Shown here: piece by piece, positions 33,526 through 44,364 of the stretch
How the letters are laid out: every line of letters starts with the position of its first letter
Numbering within the stretch: the first letter of the stretch is position 1
NCBI GenBank assembly: GCA_037043455.1
Contig: JAWPHD010011262.1
Span: 1-64,000 of the forward strand
Length of the DNA stretch: 64,000 nucleotides
Origin: Cyrtodaria siliqua
Lineage: Eukaryota; Mollusca; Bivalvia; Adapedonta; Hiatellidae
Reading direction: 5' to 3'
Notes under the pieces: model-generated
What the model saw: the letters and a program-made list of their open reading frames with translations, nothing else
Told to the model about the DNA's origin: nothing
Databases searched by the model: none
Translations under genes and position numbers: made by a program

Positions 33526-33774
33526 CTCAGCGACATAAGAAAGTAGCCACTTTGAAAGTTTTACTATACACCCTATCCTCTTTATCAAGCGACATTCCCT
33601 TAATGATTCAACCTATTGAAAAACAAAGGACAACATGAGATTGGCAATGGAATGATAAAAACTTAGATACCAAACATGGCATAATTCATTTTGGAATTTG
33701 TCAATTAATTCTAAAAAGACTTTATACAATTAAATCTAAACAAAACTCAGTGGCTACTTTTTTATGCCGCTGAG
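33526..33774. mobile_element. Tc1/mariner-type MITE, ~249 bp
   Basis: The inverted ends CTCAGCGACATAAGAAAGTA (left) and TACTTTTTTATGCCGCTGAG (right) extend about 26 bp and are each bounded by TA (33524-33525, 33775-33776). The interior is AT-rich and non-coding. Confidence 0.8.
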
Positions 33775-33785
33775 TATATATATGT

Positions 33786-34195
33786 GTACTATATATACTA
33801 TATATACGTATTGACATATGTTAATTAAAAACAGTCAAGAATCATATACAATCAAACACAAATACATATTGACTCATATATTATGTCAAAGCCGCTATCC
33901 CGCCAACATTGTAACAGGCACATTTTAAAAATAATGTACACCGTTTCTAAGCCTGCTAATGATAAGGTATATATATATATATATGAAACTTACATATCTT
34001 GCGAATCCGAACTTTATAAATACAATATAAACGCCTTAACCATCAACCCAACTGTTAATTCATTTTACACATTTTCAATTACGAGTATTTTAAGTACCTG
34101 TGAAATCTATACTTTTAATTGGCACATAATTATACATTATTTCATGACCTCAACACATGGATAGAGTTTTGAAGAATGGTTTGGTAGTGAAATTT
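33786..34195. other. AT-rich spacer with TA microsatellites
   Basis: Includes (TA)n at about 33967-33983. An open frame at 33883-34164 lacks any recognisable domain. Confidence 0.45.
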
Positions 34196-34199
34196 GGCG

Positions 34200-35300
34200 G
34201 TTTAGTTTCTTAAATAACAGTCAAACACAAAATACATGGACTCTCATATGTTAATTAACATCAGTCAGGAATCATACAATAACACACACATACATATGGA
34301 CTCTCATAGGTTAATTAACAACAGTTAGGAATCATACAAAAACACAAAATACATATGGACTCTCAAAGGTTAATTAACAACAGTCAGGAATCATACAATA
34401 ACAAACAAATACATATGGACTCTCATAAGTGAATTAACAACAGTCAGGAATCGTACAATAACACACACATACATATGGACTCTCATAGGTTAATTAACAA
34501 CAGTCAGGAATCGTACAATAACACACACATACATATGGACTCTCATAGGTTAATTAACAACAGTCAGGAAACATACAATAAGACACACATACATATGGAC
34601 TCTCATAGGTTAATTAACAACAGTCAGGAATCGTACAATAACACACACATACATATGGACTCTCATAGGTTAATTAACAACAGTCAGGAAACATACAATA
34701 AGACACACATACATATGGACTCTCATATGTTAATTAACAACAGTCAGGAAACATACAATAAGACACACATACATATGGACTCTCATAGGTTAATTAACAA
34801 CAGTCAGGAAACATACAATAACACACACATACATATGGACTCTCATATGTTAATTAACAGCAGTCAGGAATCATACAATAACACACATACATATGGGCTC
34901 TCATATGTTAATTAACAACAGTCTGTAATCATACAATAACACACACATACATACGGCCTTTTATAGGTTATTAACAACAGTTAGGAATCATACAACATAT
35001 GGACTCTTATAGGATAATTGACAACAGTCAGGAATCAGGGGTGGGGGAAAATCATACACGTAAATATATATGGACATTCCAGGTTAATTAAAAATAGCAA
35101 TTAACCATACTATATCACACAAAACATGCTGACTCTATAGGTTAATTAAGTTAAAAAATTATACAATACACATATTGACACTTAAAGGTTAATTAACAAG
35201 TCAACTCTTACAGGTTAATTAACAACATACAAGAATCATACTTTTAACACAAAATACCGATTGACTCGAATAGATCAATTAACAATAGTCAAGAATCATA
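34200..35300. repeat. 60 bp minisatellite, ~18 units
   Basis: The unit contains GGTTAATTAACAACAGTCAG, GAATCATACAATAACACACA and CATACATATGGACTCTCATA. The centre (34440-34860) keeps exact 60 bp spacing. There, TCGTACAATAACAC and ACATACAATAAGAC versions alternate, giving a 120 bp higher-order period over part of the array. Edges are degenerate. The 146-codon frame is a 20-residue repeat translation. Confidence 0.95.
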
Positions 35301-35304
35301 ATAT

Positions 35305-35478
35305 AATACAAAACTATTAAAACTAATGCAACAATTTGTGTTCCATTGTTAAAATCTAAGGTTTAGATAAATACCAGAAGTTTCAGTAATCTGGCCTATA
35401 ACACATGGTAAGCATGGGTATTCAGTGTAGTATAAGGTTTTATGACATATGTGCAAACAAATATTCATTTCATTTTAC
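35305..35478. other. Short spacer, no feature
   Basis: Nothing recognised. Confidence 0.4.
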
Positions 35479-35483
35479 CTTAA

Positions 35484-37652
35484 AGGGACACAATCTTTTC
35501 TTTTTTAGCTCTACTGATCAGAGATCAGCAGAGCTTATGCCGTGGTGCGGCGTCCGTCTGTACGTCCGTCCGTCTGTCCGTAAACTTTTATTTGTAGCGA
35601 CTTCTCCTCTGAAACTACTGGATGGATATTCATGAAAATTTACAGAAATGTTGCCCATAAAGTCTAGTTGATCCTAGCAAAAATTCATGTTGATGTGAAA
35701 TCCAAGATGGCTGCCAAAGCTAAAAATAGAGTTTTAAAATACAAGTTTGTAGCGACTTCTTCTTGAAAACTATAAGTGATATTGATATGGGACTTTTTCT
35801 AAAATGATCAGCATGACATGATGTTGATCCTAGTCGAAAATCGTTTTGATTCAACGTTAAACATGGCTGCCAGCGGCCATCTTTGTTTACATAGAGTTAT
35901 ATAGTAAAAACTTGTAGCGACTACTTCTCTGAAACTAGGTGGCGGATTGTCATGAAACTTTACAGGAATGTTGCTCTTGATGTCTAATTGATCCTAGAAA
36001 AATTTCAGGTCGGCCGGAAATTCAAGATGGCCGTCACAGCTAAAAATAGATTTTTAAAAAATAAGTTTGTAGCGACTACTTCTTGAAAACTATAAGTGAT
36101 ATTGATATGGGACTTTTTCTAAAATGATCAGCATTACATGATGTTGATCCTAGTCAAAAATCGTTTTGATTCAACGTTAAACATGTCTGCCAGCGGCCAT
36201 CTTTGTTTACATAGAGTTATATAGTAAAAGCTTGTAGCGACTACTCCTCTGAAACTACTTGGCGGATTGTCATGAAACTTTACAGGAATGTTGCTCTTGA
36301 TGTCTAATTGATCCTAGAAAAATTTCAGGTCGGCCGGAAATTCAAGATGGCCGTCACAGCTAAAAATAGATTTTTAAAAATAAGTTTGTAGCGACTACTT
36401 CTTGAAAACTATAAGTGATATTGATATGGGACTTTTTCTAAAATGATCAGCATGACATGATGTAGATCCTTGTGGAAAATTATTTTGATTCGACGTTAAA
36501 CATGGCTGCCAGTGGCCATCTTTGGTTACATAGAGTTATATAGTAAAAACTTGTAGCGACTACTCCTCTGAAACTACTTGGCGGATTGTCATGAAATTTC
36601 ACAGGAATGTTGCTCTTGATGTCTAATTGATCCTTGAAAAATTTCAGGTCGGCCGGAAATTCAAGATGGCCGTCACAGCTAAAAATAGAATTTTAAAAAA
36701 TAAGTTTGTAGAGACTACTTCTAGAAAACTATAAGTGATATTGATATGGGACTTTTTCTAAAATGATCAGCATGACATGATGTAGATCCTTGTGGAAAAT
36801 TATTTTGATTCGGTGTTAATTATGGCTGCCAGTGGCCATCTTTGGTTACATAGAGTTATATAGTAAAAACTTGTAGCGACTACTCCTCTGAAACTACTTG
36901 ACGGATGTTCATGAAACTTCACAGGAATGTTGCTCTTGATGTCTAGTTGATCCTAGAACAATTTCAGGTCGGCCAGAAATTCAAGATGGCCGCCACAGCT
37001 AAAAATAGATTTAAAATAAATAAGTTTGTAGCGACTACTTCTTCAAAACAATAAGAGATATTGATATGGGACTTTTTCTAAAATGATCAGTATGACATGA
37101 TGTTGGTCCTTGTCGAAAATCGTTTTGATTTGACGTTAAACATGGCTGCCACCAGCCATTTTTGTTTACATAGAGTTATATAATGAAAACTTGTAGCGAC
37201 TACTTCTCTGAAACTACTTGACGGATTTTCATGAAACTTCACAGGAATGTTGCTCTTAATGTCTTATTGATCTTAGCAAAATTTCAGGTCGGCCGGAAAT
37301 TCAAGATGGCCGCCATGGTTAAAAATAGATTTTCAAAAAACAAGTCTGTAGCGACTACTTCCTGAAATCAAAATCAATCAGTAGAGCTTCAAGGTCATTG
37401 ACCTCTTGTTTTAAACACGGCGTCCCGCTAGTTTTTCTGTATAACTTGCATTTGTTCAATCATTAATATTAATTATAAGAATAGTATTAAGCAATTTGTT
37501 TTTGCATATTATTAATTTTTGATAATATTTCACCAATAATATATTGATTTATTTATATGTAACCAGGGTAAAAGTAAACATGATACTGAATATATAAATC
37601 GATAACCCATGAGACACCCATTTCAAACACTTCAAGATTGCCGTATGTCCCT
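35484..37652. mobile_element. TTAA MITE (AGGGACAC family), copy M4, split by a Helentron-like element
   Basis: The left end is TTAA (35480-35483) plus AGGGACACAATCTT. The rest resumes at about 37412 with AAACACGGCGTCCCGCTAG, runs through the family interior and ends CAAGATTGCCGTATGTCCCT plus TTAA (37653-37656). Confidence 0.75.
35501..37411. mobile_element. Helentron/pearl-like element with dimeric ~320 bp core (copy 2)
   Basis: The left end is TTTTTTAGCTCTACTGATCA with hairpin CTCTACTGATC / GATCAGCAGAG, followed by GTCCGTCTGTACGTCCGTCC. The core marker TTGTAGCGACT recurs at about 35592, 35745, 35911, 36066, 36231, 36387, 36550, (variant) 36704, 36870, 37025, 37190 and 37347. Alternate intervals differ because two half-unit types (A with TCTGAAACTACTTGGCGGAT, B with TCTTGAAAACTATAAGTGAT) alternate. 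The right end CAGTAGAGCTTCAAGGTCAT, ACCTCTTG, mirrors the left AGCTCTACTG. No Rep/helicase frame. Confidence 0.75.
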
Positions 37653-37656
37653 TTAA

Positions 37657-38128
37657 AGGTAAGCAAACTCCAAGACCTGAAGATAATGATATGCTTGGAC
37701 TACTATTCAAATGACAAATCCATATTAAAGGGAGTATGACATTATCAGGAATTATTTTTTTTGATATTTTTTTTGGAATTGTTCAAATACATTATAATTA
37801 GATTAAAATATTGTTGTTACAATAAATTTACACTTTACTATAGGAAACTGTTAACGTTCCATCTATATTTTTGAAGCATTTCACATTTTAATTTGGTCGT
37901 TTTATAGTGTTTTTTTTTGTTTAAATACTTAAATTTTAGCCCCAAAGCTTGCTGTAGCCCCTTTAACAGGGAGACAAGCAATGTTGATTTTCCAAAAAGA
38001 AATGACATTGCGTATGTTAGTTTTTTTATCGAAAAACGATCATATTTGATAATTCTACAAATATTTAAAAACAGATTATTTTGGCATGTACTCCTGATAG
38101 ACAATGCATCTGCATCAGTTACTTCAGT
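37657..38128. other. No recognisable feature
   Basis: AT-rich spacer between two MITEs; overlapping open frames on both strands (37838-38222) without domains. Confidence 0.45.
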
Positions 38129-38130
38129 TC

Positions 38131-38440
38131 TAAGGGACACAGGGCAATCTGGATTTTTTTATTTTAAAACTTGTGACATCCCATTAGCTTTTCTAAGTAA
38201 CTTGCATTTGTTCAATAATTAATACTAATTATAGCAATAGTATAAAGCAAATGGTTTGTGTATATTATTAACTGTTCATTATATTACACCGATAATATAT
38301 TTAAACCTATGGTATAATAACGAAGAAAAATTGAAAAGCAAAATTTTATTTAATACATGCAAGCAAATGATACTAGATTAATAAATTGACGTTATGTTTT
38401 AATGCTTTATAAAAAAAATTCAGTATTGCCATGTGCCCCT
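38131..38440. mobile_element. TTAA MITE (AGGGACAC family), copy M5
   Basis: TAAGGGACACAGGGCAATCT at left (TTAA decayed), then AAACTTGTGACATCCCATTA, AACTTGCATTTGTTCAAT, the family interior, and ATTGCCATGTGCCCCT plus TTAA (38441-38444). Confidence 0.75.
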
Positions 38441-38459
38441 TTAAAATATAATTATGGTA

Positions 38460-39965
38460 AATAAAGACATATAAGCATTCTGTAAAGTTTCAAATCAACC
38501 CATTGAAAACTGTGGAAGGAAATAGACACACAAGATATTTTAACCAACATTTAACAAAAAAAGAGGCTGTTACTCCGGTAAGACAAGGTTGATTTTCATG
38601 CCGAATCTATATTCACATCTTGACATCATAGGTAAGCATCCTGTAAAGTTTCGAAACAATCGGTTGAATATCGTGGGAGGAGATAGACACGCAAGATATT
38701 TTAACATAAAATTTAACGAAAAAAGGGGCCGTAACTGCAGTAATACCAGGTCGATTTTGATGGTGAATCGATATGCACATCTTGACATTATAGGTAAGAA
38801 TCCCGTGCAGTTTCGAAACAATCGTTTGGAAACTGTGGGAGAATATAGACACACAAGATATTTTGTAACGAAAATTTAACAAAAAAAGGGTCCTTAACTG
38901 CGGTAATACAAGAAATATAAAAAGATCGGACAGGGAAAGTAGCATTCAAGGAGGACAGTCAACCACAAAACACAGAAACAAACACGCAAACAGACAAACA
39001 AGAAGGCAAACGTAATATTAAATGCAAACGACATCACAAACACAAAAGGGTTGACCGCCTTGGAATGGTCAGTGGCAAAGTAGGCCACTGGGGTTTAAAC
39101 CAGTTCTTGGGTGCACCAAACCTCACACTTACCCTACTGTCATCCCATTAAAACAGGACAGTGTAAATAAAGAAATACCCGTGTAAGTAAAGAAATACCC
39201 GCTATGATCTAATCTCTAACCAACAAGGCAGCATCAATAGGCAATATAAGTAAAACACAGCAGGTGTAAATATAATACAAAAAAACAATAGCCTAGAAAG
39301 CCACAATGAAGGTACTCAGTGACTTGGCAGAAGCCAGAGCAACAAGAGAATAAACCATTAAGGGCACGACAGGAAAGATCATAGACAAACATCAAACGCC
39401 ACCGTCCCAATGGGCTTTAGGTAGGCGTCATCATAGGGTCCACAGCCTGTCCGGTCATCGTACAATTAAAGAGGAAAGCATAATGGCGAACTGTAAAAGG
39501 GTCCACCACCAAGCATGCAGTACCTTGCAAAATGATAGGATCATAACCTCTTTTGATAAACTTTTTAACAAGTTTAACAAAGATAGTATGAAAGTGATTA
39601 TAACAAAGAATCTTACGAAGTTTATAAATCACATCACCATAGAAGTCAGGTTGTGATAGTCCTTGTCGAAAATTACTTTTATATTTGGAAAGAAGATCAG
39701 GGTTACGATAATAAAATTTTGCAAAGGTTTTACGAAGTTTATGGTAACGGTAACCCTGATTGAGTAGCTTTTTAGTTATAGAAAGATTACGAATATTAAA
39801 GTCCTCAACTCGAGTACAAGGTTGATTTTGACGCTGAATCGATATGCACATCTTGACCTCATAGGTAAAAATCCTGTGAAGTTTCGAAACAATCGGTTAA
39901 ATCTGTGGGAGGAGATGGACGACACTTGGACGGACATGGCCAACGCTATATGCCCCCTCATCATT
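38460..39965. repeat. ~165 bp tandem repeat, 3-4 copies, split by a retroelement
   Basis: GACACACAAGATATTTTA recurs at about 38526, 38690 and 38849. AATCGATATGCACATCTTGA occurs at about 38765 and, beyond the inserted fragment (38913-39814), at 39837. Unit elements include GTAAAGTTTCGAAACAATCG and TGTGGGAGGAGATAGACAC. In unit length and style it resembles the Helentron cores. The hairpin TATGCCCC / GGGGCATA follows at 39950-39980. Confidence 0.8.
38913..39814 (-). pseudogene. 5'-truncated retroelement fragment encoding a reverse-transcriptase polyprotein C-terminus
   Basis: The minus-strand frame from 39814 down to 39417 reads FNIRNLSITKKLLNQGYRYH, then KLRKTFAKFYYRN, PDFYGDVIYKLRKI and a hydrophobic end with GTACLVVDPF. 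I recognise this as a C-terminal segment common in retroelement proteins of bivalves; the exact clade is not claimed. The catalytic core is absent. Downstream (39416 to 38913) is a non-coding 3' region. The hexamer TACAAG flanks the fragment at 38907-38912 and 39815-39820, and the surrounding ~165 bp repeat resumes in register, so the edges are well defined. The open frame continues past 39814 into the host repeat, which is not part of the retroelement. Confidence 0.7.
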
Positions 39966-39989
39966 TGGTGGTGGGGCATAAAAATACAG

Positions 39990-40650
39990 AATACTTCTGT
40001 TCATCCTCTCCCTGAAGTATTGCAATATTTAGACATACAGGTAGGAGCCTGGATGGTTCCCCTTTAACAGTGGTTCCCCTTTAACAGCCCCACCACCCAC
40101 TCACCCCTCGATCCCCACAGACTCTTTGTGAATGAACGTTGAAAAAACCTTGGTGCAATGAAAAGGTAGTATTCATATACCAAATTTCCAGTTAAAATGC
40201 CCCTTGGGGGCCGATGCATTTTACAAAAAGGGCACTTTATACGAGGCCTTTTGAATCAATAGATTACATGTACTTACGTTTACCAACGACCTTACAAAAC
40301 TGGTGATTTCATTTGCGTGGGTGGGGGAGGTTGGAGGAGTGTTTAAACTGGGGTGTATGGTAATCATGTCAAAATTGAAATCAAGTAGTCATCTTACCAC
40401 CAAATCATATGTAGGCGTATAGCCTGCCCTACCCCGAGGCTACTAGACAGGATCTTCTCTTAAAGGAACTGGACGCAATTTTGGTGTCATCAAATCTTAT
40501 TCATGGACTACCTGCAATAATTTGCAATTTTTAAAAAACATTGTGGTGAACTTGCATTTTATCCAAGTTAATATTTACAAAATTAATGTAGTATATATGG
40601 ATGAGTTATCTTGTTAATTGATCTATTTTAGCTCCTTAAATTATCCAACA
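39990..40650. other. No recognisable feature
   Basis: A duplicated CCCCTTTAACAG near 40058-40087 is the only local structure noticed. Confidence 0.45.
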
Positions 40651-40654
40651 TTTT

Positions 40655-40855
40655 GGAATTGAATTGAATTGGGGTTTTAAGGCACATCAACACTTGAAAG
40701 GTTATATGGCGCCTAACAGGAATGAACATGCCAGGCTCATCCTCCATGTACATCGAGAAAATGTGGAGAATGGGCCTAGAACCTTCTCACCCTGAACTGC
40801 AGAGTTGCTGCAAATTCTATTGTAGACACTCCATTTACGCTGGAGCCACGTTTAT
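40655..40855 (-). mobile_element. SINE-like repeat, family 4 (copy B)
   Basis: AATTGAATTGAATTGGGGTT, then GGCACATCAACACTTGAAAG, GGTTATATGGCGCCTAACAG, GAATGAACATGCCAGGCTCA, GGAGAATGGGCCTAG and GCAGAGTTGCTGCAAATTCT are the reverse complement of copy A at 8756-8990. Confidence 0.7.
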
Positions 40856-41115
40856 TGTTTTTCTGCCACTGCTCTAGTGATATAAGCGAGATGGCACCTG
40901 AAACAATGCAGGGGTCATGATGAAGACCTTTAATGAGCATGAACAAAAAATGATAAAATGAACATGAATTTGAGGGTGGGTCTACCCCTCTGCCTTCCCC
41001 TCCAACAGGATCTGCAATGGTCCTATTCTTTGCCCTGTAACCAAACGGGGGGGGGGGCCCCGGAACCACATTGGGCTCCAACAACATTTTGGAATAATAA
41101 AAGATATCACTTCAG
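40856..41115. other. Spacer; poly-G run
   Basis: A run of ten G (about 41047-41056) is followed by CCCCGG. No gene. Confidence 0.4.
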
Positions 41116-41117
41116 TT

Positions 41118-41310
41118 GTTGAGATGAATTAGGGCTTTATGGCCCAGCAACACAAAAAGTTATATGGCGCCAACAGGAATGAACATTGTAGGCCCACTTT
41201 CCATTTACATCTCGATAAAAATATGCAGAGTGGGCCTTTAACTTTCTTGCCTGCAGAGTTGCTGCTAATTCTCTTGTAAACATTCCGGGTTTTTTCTGGA
41301 GCCAAGATTA
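41118..41310 (-). mobile_element. SINE-like repeat, family 4 (copy C)
   Basis: GGGCTTTATGGCCCAGCAAC, GTTATATGGCGCCAACAGGA, GAATGAACATTGTAGGCCCA, GCAGAGTGGGCC and GCAGAGTTGCTGCTAATTCT follow in the same order as copy B, about 460 bp away in the same orientation. Confidence 0.65.
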
Positions 41311-41860
41311 TTTTAGTTGTTTCATTTTTCTATCAGTTGTATGCATATACAATTTATTTAAAAAGTACTTCTAACGAATATTAATATGATTTATACAACA
41401 AAAACTTGCCGAGTCATCGAGTCATCGAGTTTTCCAGACTTGTTCATAAACAATAATTGAACTAGACGGTACATGAGGCTTAAGTTTATTGCTCTTGCAC
41501 CTATTGATATGAAACTGAAATACATGATGATGGTTTTATTTCTATATTTTGATTTACAGTCACATTTCTCGATTTATACCAACAGTCCCTTTAAACTATC
41601 AGTTCTCACTGAAATACTGTGCACTTTATTAGTGTGTTATCACAAATGACAATCAAAAGGCGTGATTGCTTGACCTGCACAAATTGTTATATTTATAAGT
41701 GCAACATATTCTGTTCATATGAAGTGTCAACTATTATAAAATGGGCTCGGGGCACTGTTACAACAAAATTTACATATCAAACTGTCATAAAAAACTATGG
41801 ATCATTAAAGATAGATTGTGTAATACCTATTCCAAAGAATGTTTGAAATATTTTCATCGG
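41311..41860. other. Mostly unassigned
   Basis: ACAAAAACTTGCCGAGTCAT then GAGTTTTCCA near 41398-41435 resembles 33406-33440, so these two stretches belong to one further diverged family. The stretch ends near CAGTCCCTTTAA (41582-41593), possibly another TTAA-bounded end. Confidence 0.4.
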
Positions 41861-41935
41861 CTCAGGTAGCCCAGCATAAAGCCTTGTACTTTGGAGCTAC
41901 AGACCTCTGTCCTTCATGGGTTTTGTCCCGAGTAG
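41858..41935 (+). mobile_element. Possible tRNA-like relic
   Basis: GGCTCAGGTAGCCCAGCATA then CATGGGTTTTGTCCCGAG has the spacing of an A box and a B box of a tRNA-derived SINE head, but is degraded. Confidence 0.3.
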
Positions 41936-41964
41936 AAGCATGTCTGATGGGAAACTTAAACTTC

Positions 41965-42480
41965 CATCTCATCTCCCTCTGAGGTTGCTGTCTCAATAGA
42001 CAAAACACTAATAAACATAAAAACCCATTTCATTTATTAGAGTTCAGTGATCTTATTCCATTTACATGCACAAAATCACATTATCGACAAAAAAAAAGGA
42101 TTTAATTAATAATTATCTAATAAACATCTCATCTCCTTCTGAGGTTGCTGTCCCCATAAATACTATGCCAATATGTGTTAAAGGGACATAAAACCTCATT
42201 TATTACAATTCACTGACATAATTCGATTTTAACACACATACACAGAACCAGTGGTTATATTATCAATAACTTAATTGGATCTAATTAACAATTTAAAAAA
42301 CACTCATAATACATCATCCCTCATCTCACCTCCCTCTGAGGTTGCTGTTTTAATATAACCTAATTTATGTTATTTAATTTCAATTATCTAATTCTATTTA
42401 AACACACACAAAAACATAAATAACACTGATTACATTATCAATAAATTAATTATCTAATTGACAATTAATCATCTTACGGT
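41965..42480. repeat. ~160-200 bp tandem repeat, three degenerate units
   Basis: CTCATCTCCCTCTGAGGTTG, or a near copy, occurs at about 41968, 42127 and 42323. Each is followed by CATTTATTA, AATTC, ACACACAAA and TTATCAATAA motifs in order. Confidence 0.65.
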
Positions 42481-42484
42481 ATGT

Positions 42485-43850
42485 CAACATTTTCATTTTT
42501 AACAACAACAACTAAGTGCTAACAATACGACTGTATCAAAAACACAATCCCGATAAATTACCCCTACACAAAGTTTACCAATCGTTTAGCTGAGATTAAG
42601 CATTTATTATTGATATTCTATTTGCCATTTCATCTGTTTATTTTGTCCAATAATCTTTGAGTGAATGTTGAATGGAGTGGCTGGCCTTTGTTACTTGCCT
42701 ATTGCCACTATTATTGGCTATGTTACTTGAGCTGTGTGTGTAGTCAGTCTATCAGGGTGTTTACAGCACTTACTGTGTTTACACATATTAGTGAAACACC
42801 TGCATATCTCTAGCTGTTAGTAGATTGATAGTCATTTAGTTAACAGGTATCACTTTATCGTGTTAATCGGACAGTATCATTAAACTTTCTCAGCAATTAC
42901 TGTCTTATTATATACTTTGGAGAATCAGTGTTGTGTATTAAGGACATATTTAATTCAACTCTTGCTGTGAAATGTGATTTGACAGTATCGGATATTAGCA
43001 CAAAAGAAAGGGACGCTGGTCGTGCAGCCGGCAAAAACGGTGTCAGGATTTATACTAGGCAGGACCTTATGGATATCAATTGGTCCAACTTGGCCACTGA
43101 TATTCAAATCTCCGTTCAGACAGAAACCGACCTCAATAGGTAGATATTTATTACTTTCTCTTGTCAATGCACTAAGTTTTACAGCTACAAGTGTATCGGG
43201 GCCGATAGGCTAATGTTTACAAGTCTGGCAGTCAAAGGGGAGTAACTGTAACAAATTGTTTATAAACTGAGATTTGATTTTCTTGTAAATTGATACTAGT
43301 CATATCATTGTCAGTTCTTTTGTTTAGTTCCTTTTCAATAACTGGATTTCGAAGTATAAACTGATTTGGTATTTTGATATTGATTGTGTAGATTGTATTG
43401 TCATGCAGAACTTGTGTCTTGTTTGTTGTACGACTTGTGCCCTATACTATAGCATACAGTACATTATAGGTCAATAGTTTTTAAGGTAGTAAGAGGTTAT
43501 TGGGTTTGTTGATTCATATTTACACCTCCAGAATATTGTGATTCAAGTCCTGTCCTTACTTTGTTTGTTGATCAGGGATTGTAGTTAGTATGTGACTGAG
43601 GTCATCAACTGTTATTCGCCTGTCGTACATTTAGTACATTTAGTAACAGACCCGCTTTCAAAATTGAAATTGTGTACTACGAAAAACCTGTCAATTATGT
43701 AAATGCATGGCAGTTATTTAGATCACTGATTTTTGATAGTTTAACTGTCGAGACATGTTCTTAAGTTTATGATTGACATTGAGCTAAGGTAGCTTAAACA
43801 AATAATTATACAGAATATGGGAAGTTGAAATGTAATTTATTTATTTTGTC
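42485..43850. other. Unassigned; one protein-like open frame
   Basis: The plus-strand frame 42928-43143 includes STKERDAGRAAGKNGVRIYT and RQDLMDINWSNLATDIQ, a mixed-composition stretch richer in GC than its surroundings. It ends near AATAGGTAGAT, a weak donor candidate. I do not recognise a family. It may be a fragment of a mobile-element protein or an exon. The rest of the interval shows nothing supportable. Confidence 0.3.
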
Positions 43851-43857
43851 AATTTAA

Positions 43858-44250
43858 AGGACCAATCTGACATATGACAATCTTGAAGTCTTTAAGCACA
43901 CATATTTATCAGTTCAATATCATTTTGGCTTTAAATCTGATTTAATATAATCGTATCAATTTAAATGAATGGTAATAATATTCAGGCTTTTACATTTTTC
44001 TTTGATATTTAAATATATTTTTGGTGAAATGTAATCAAAAATAAGTAAAACTGCTTTGAACTTATAAAATAATAATTATTATTAATGATTTGCAAATACC
44101 GGTATGGAGGATAATGCAGAAAACTAACGGGATGCCACAAGTTTTTAACAAAACCACGTGTTTAAAAGGGACACATGGCAATCTTCAATGTTTTATTTTA
44201 AACTGCCACAAGTTTTAAACAAAACAAGATTGACATGTGTCCCTTTAAAA
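43858..44250. mobile_element. TTAA MITE (AGGGACAC family), copy M6, rearranged
   Basis: TTAA (43854-43857), AGGACCAATCTGACATATGA, CAATCTTGAAGTC, the interior ATAATATTCAGGC, AACTGCTTTGAACTTAT and AACGGGATGCCACAAG. The right part is duplicated into the hairpin at 44154-44257 before ending CATGTGTCCCTTTAA. Confidence 0.6.
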
Positions 44251-44257
44251 CACGTGG
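44154..44257. repeat. 104 bp hairpin built from two MITE termini
   Basis: CCACGTGTTTAAAAGGGACA continuing to CATGGCAATCTT pairs with AAGATTGACATGTGTCCCTT continuing to TAAAACACGTGG. Arms are ~32 bp with few mismatches and include CCACGTG beyond the TTAA. The loop is about 40 bp. Confidence 0.85.
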
Positions 44258-44364
44258 TATCCCAGCCATTTTTAAATCTAAAATCCTATCAGAAATCTCA
44301 ATTTATCGCTTGTAAATTTCCTTTTACTCTGTCCGAGTGTTCGGTCATTTTTAAAACTAAAAAA

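Noticed and set aside
34475..34915. 146-codon frame with a 20-residue His-rich repeat
   Set aside because: 60 bp minisatellite translation; both edges are degenerate array.
34200..35300. Possible CRISPR array (regular repeats)
   Set aside because: Contiguous tandem units with no unique spacers, in an animal genome context. The same applies to the other arrays here.
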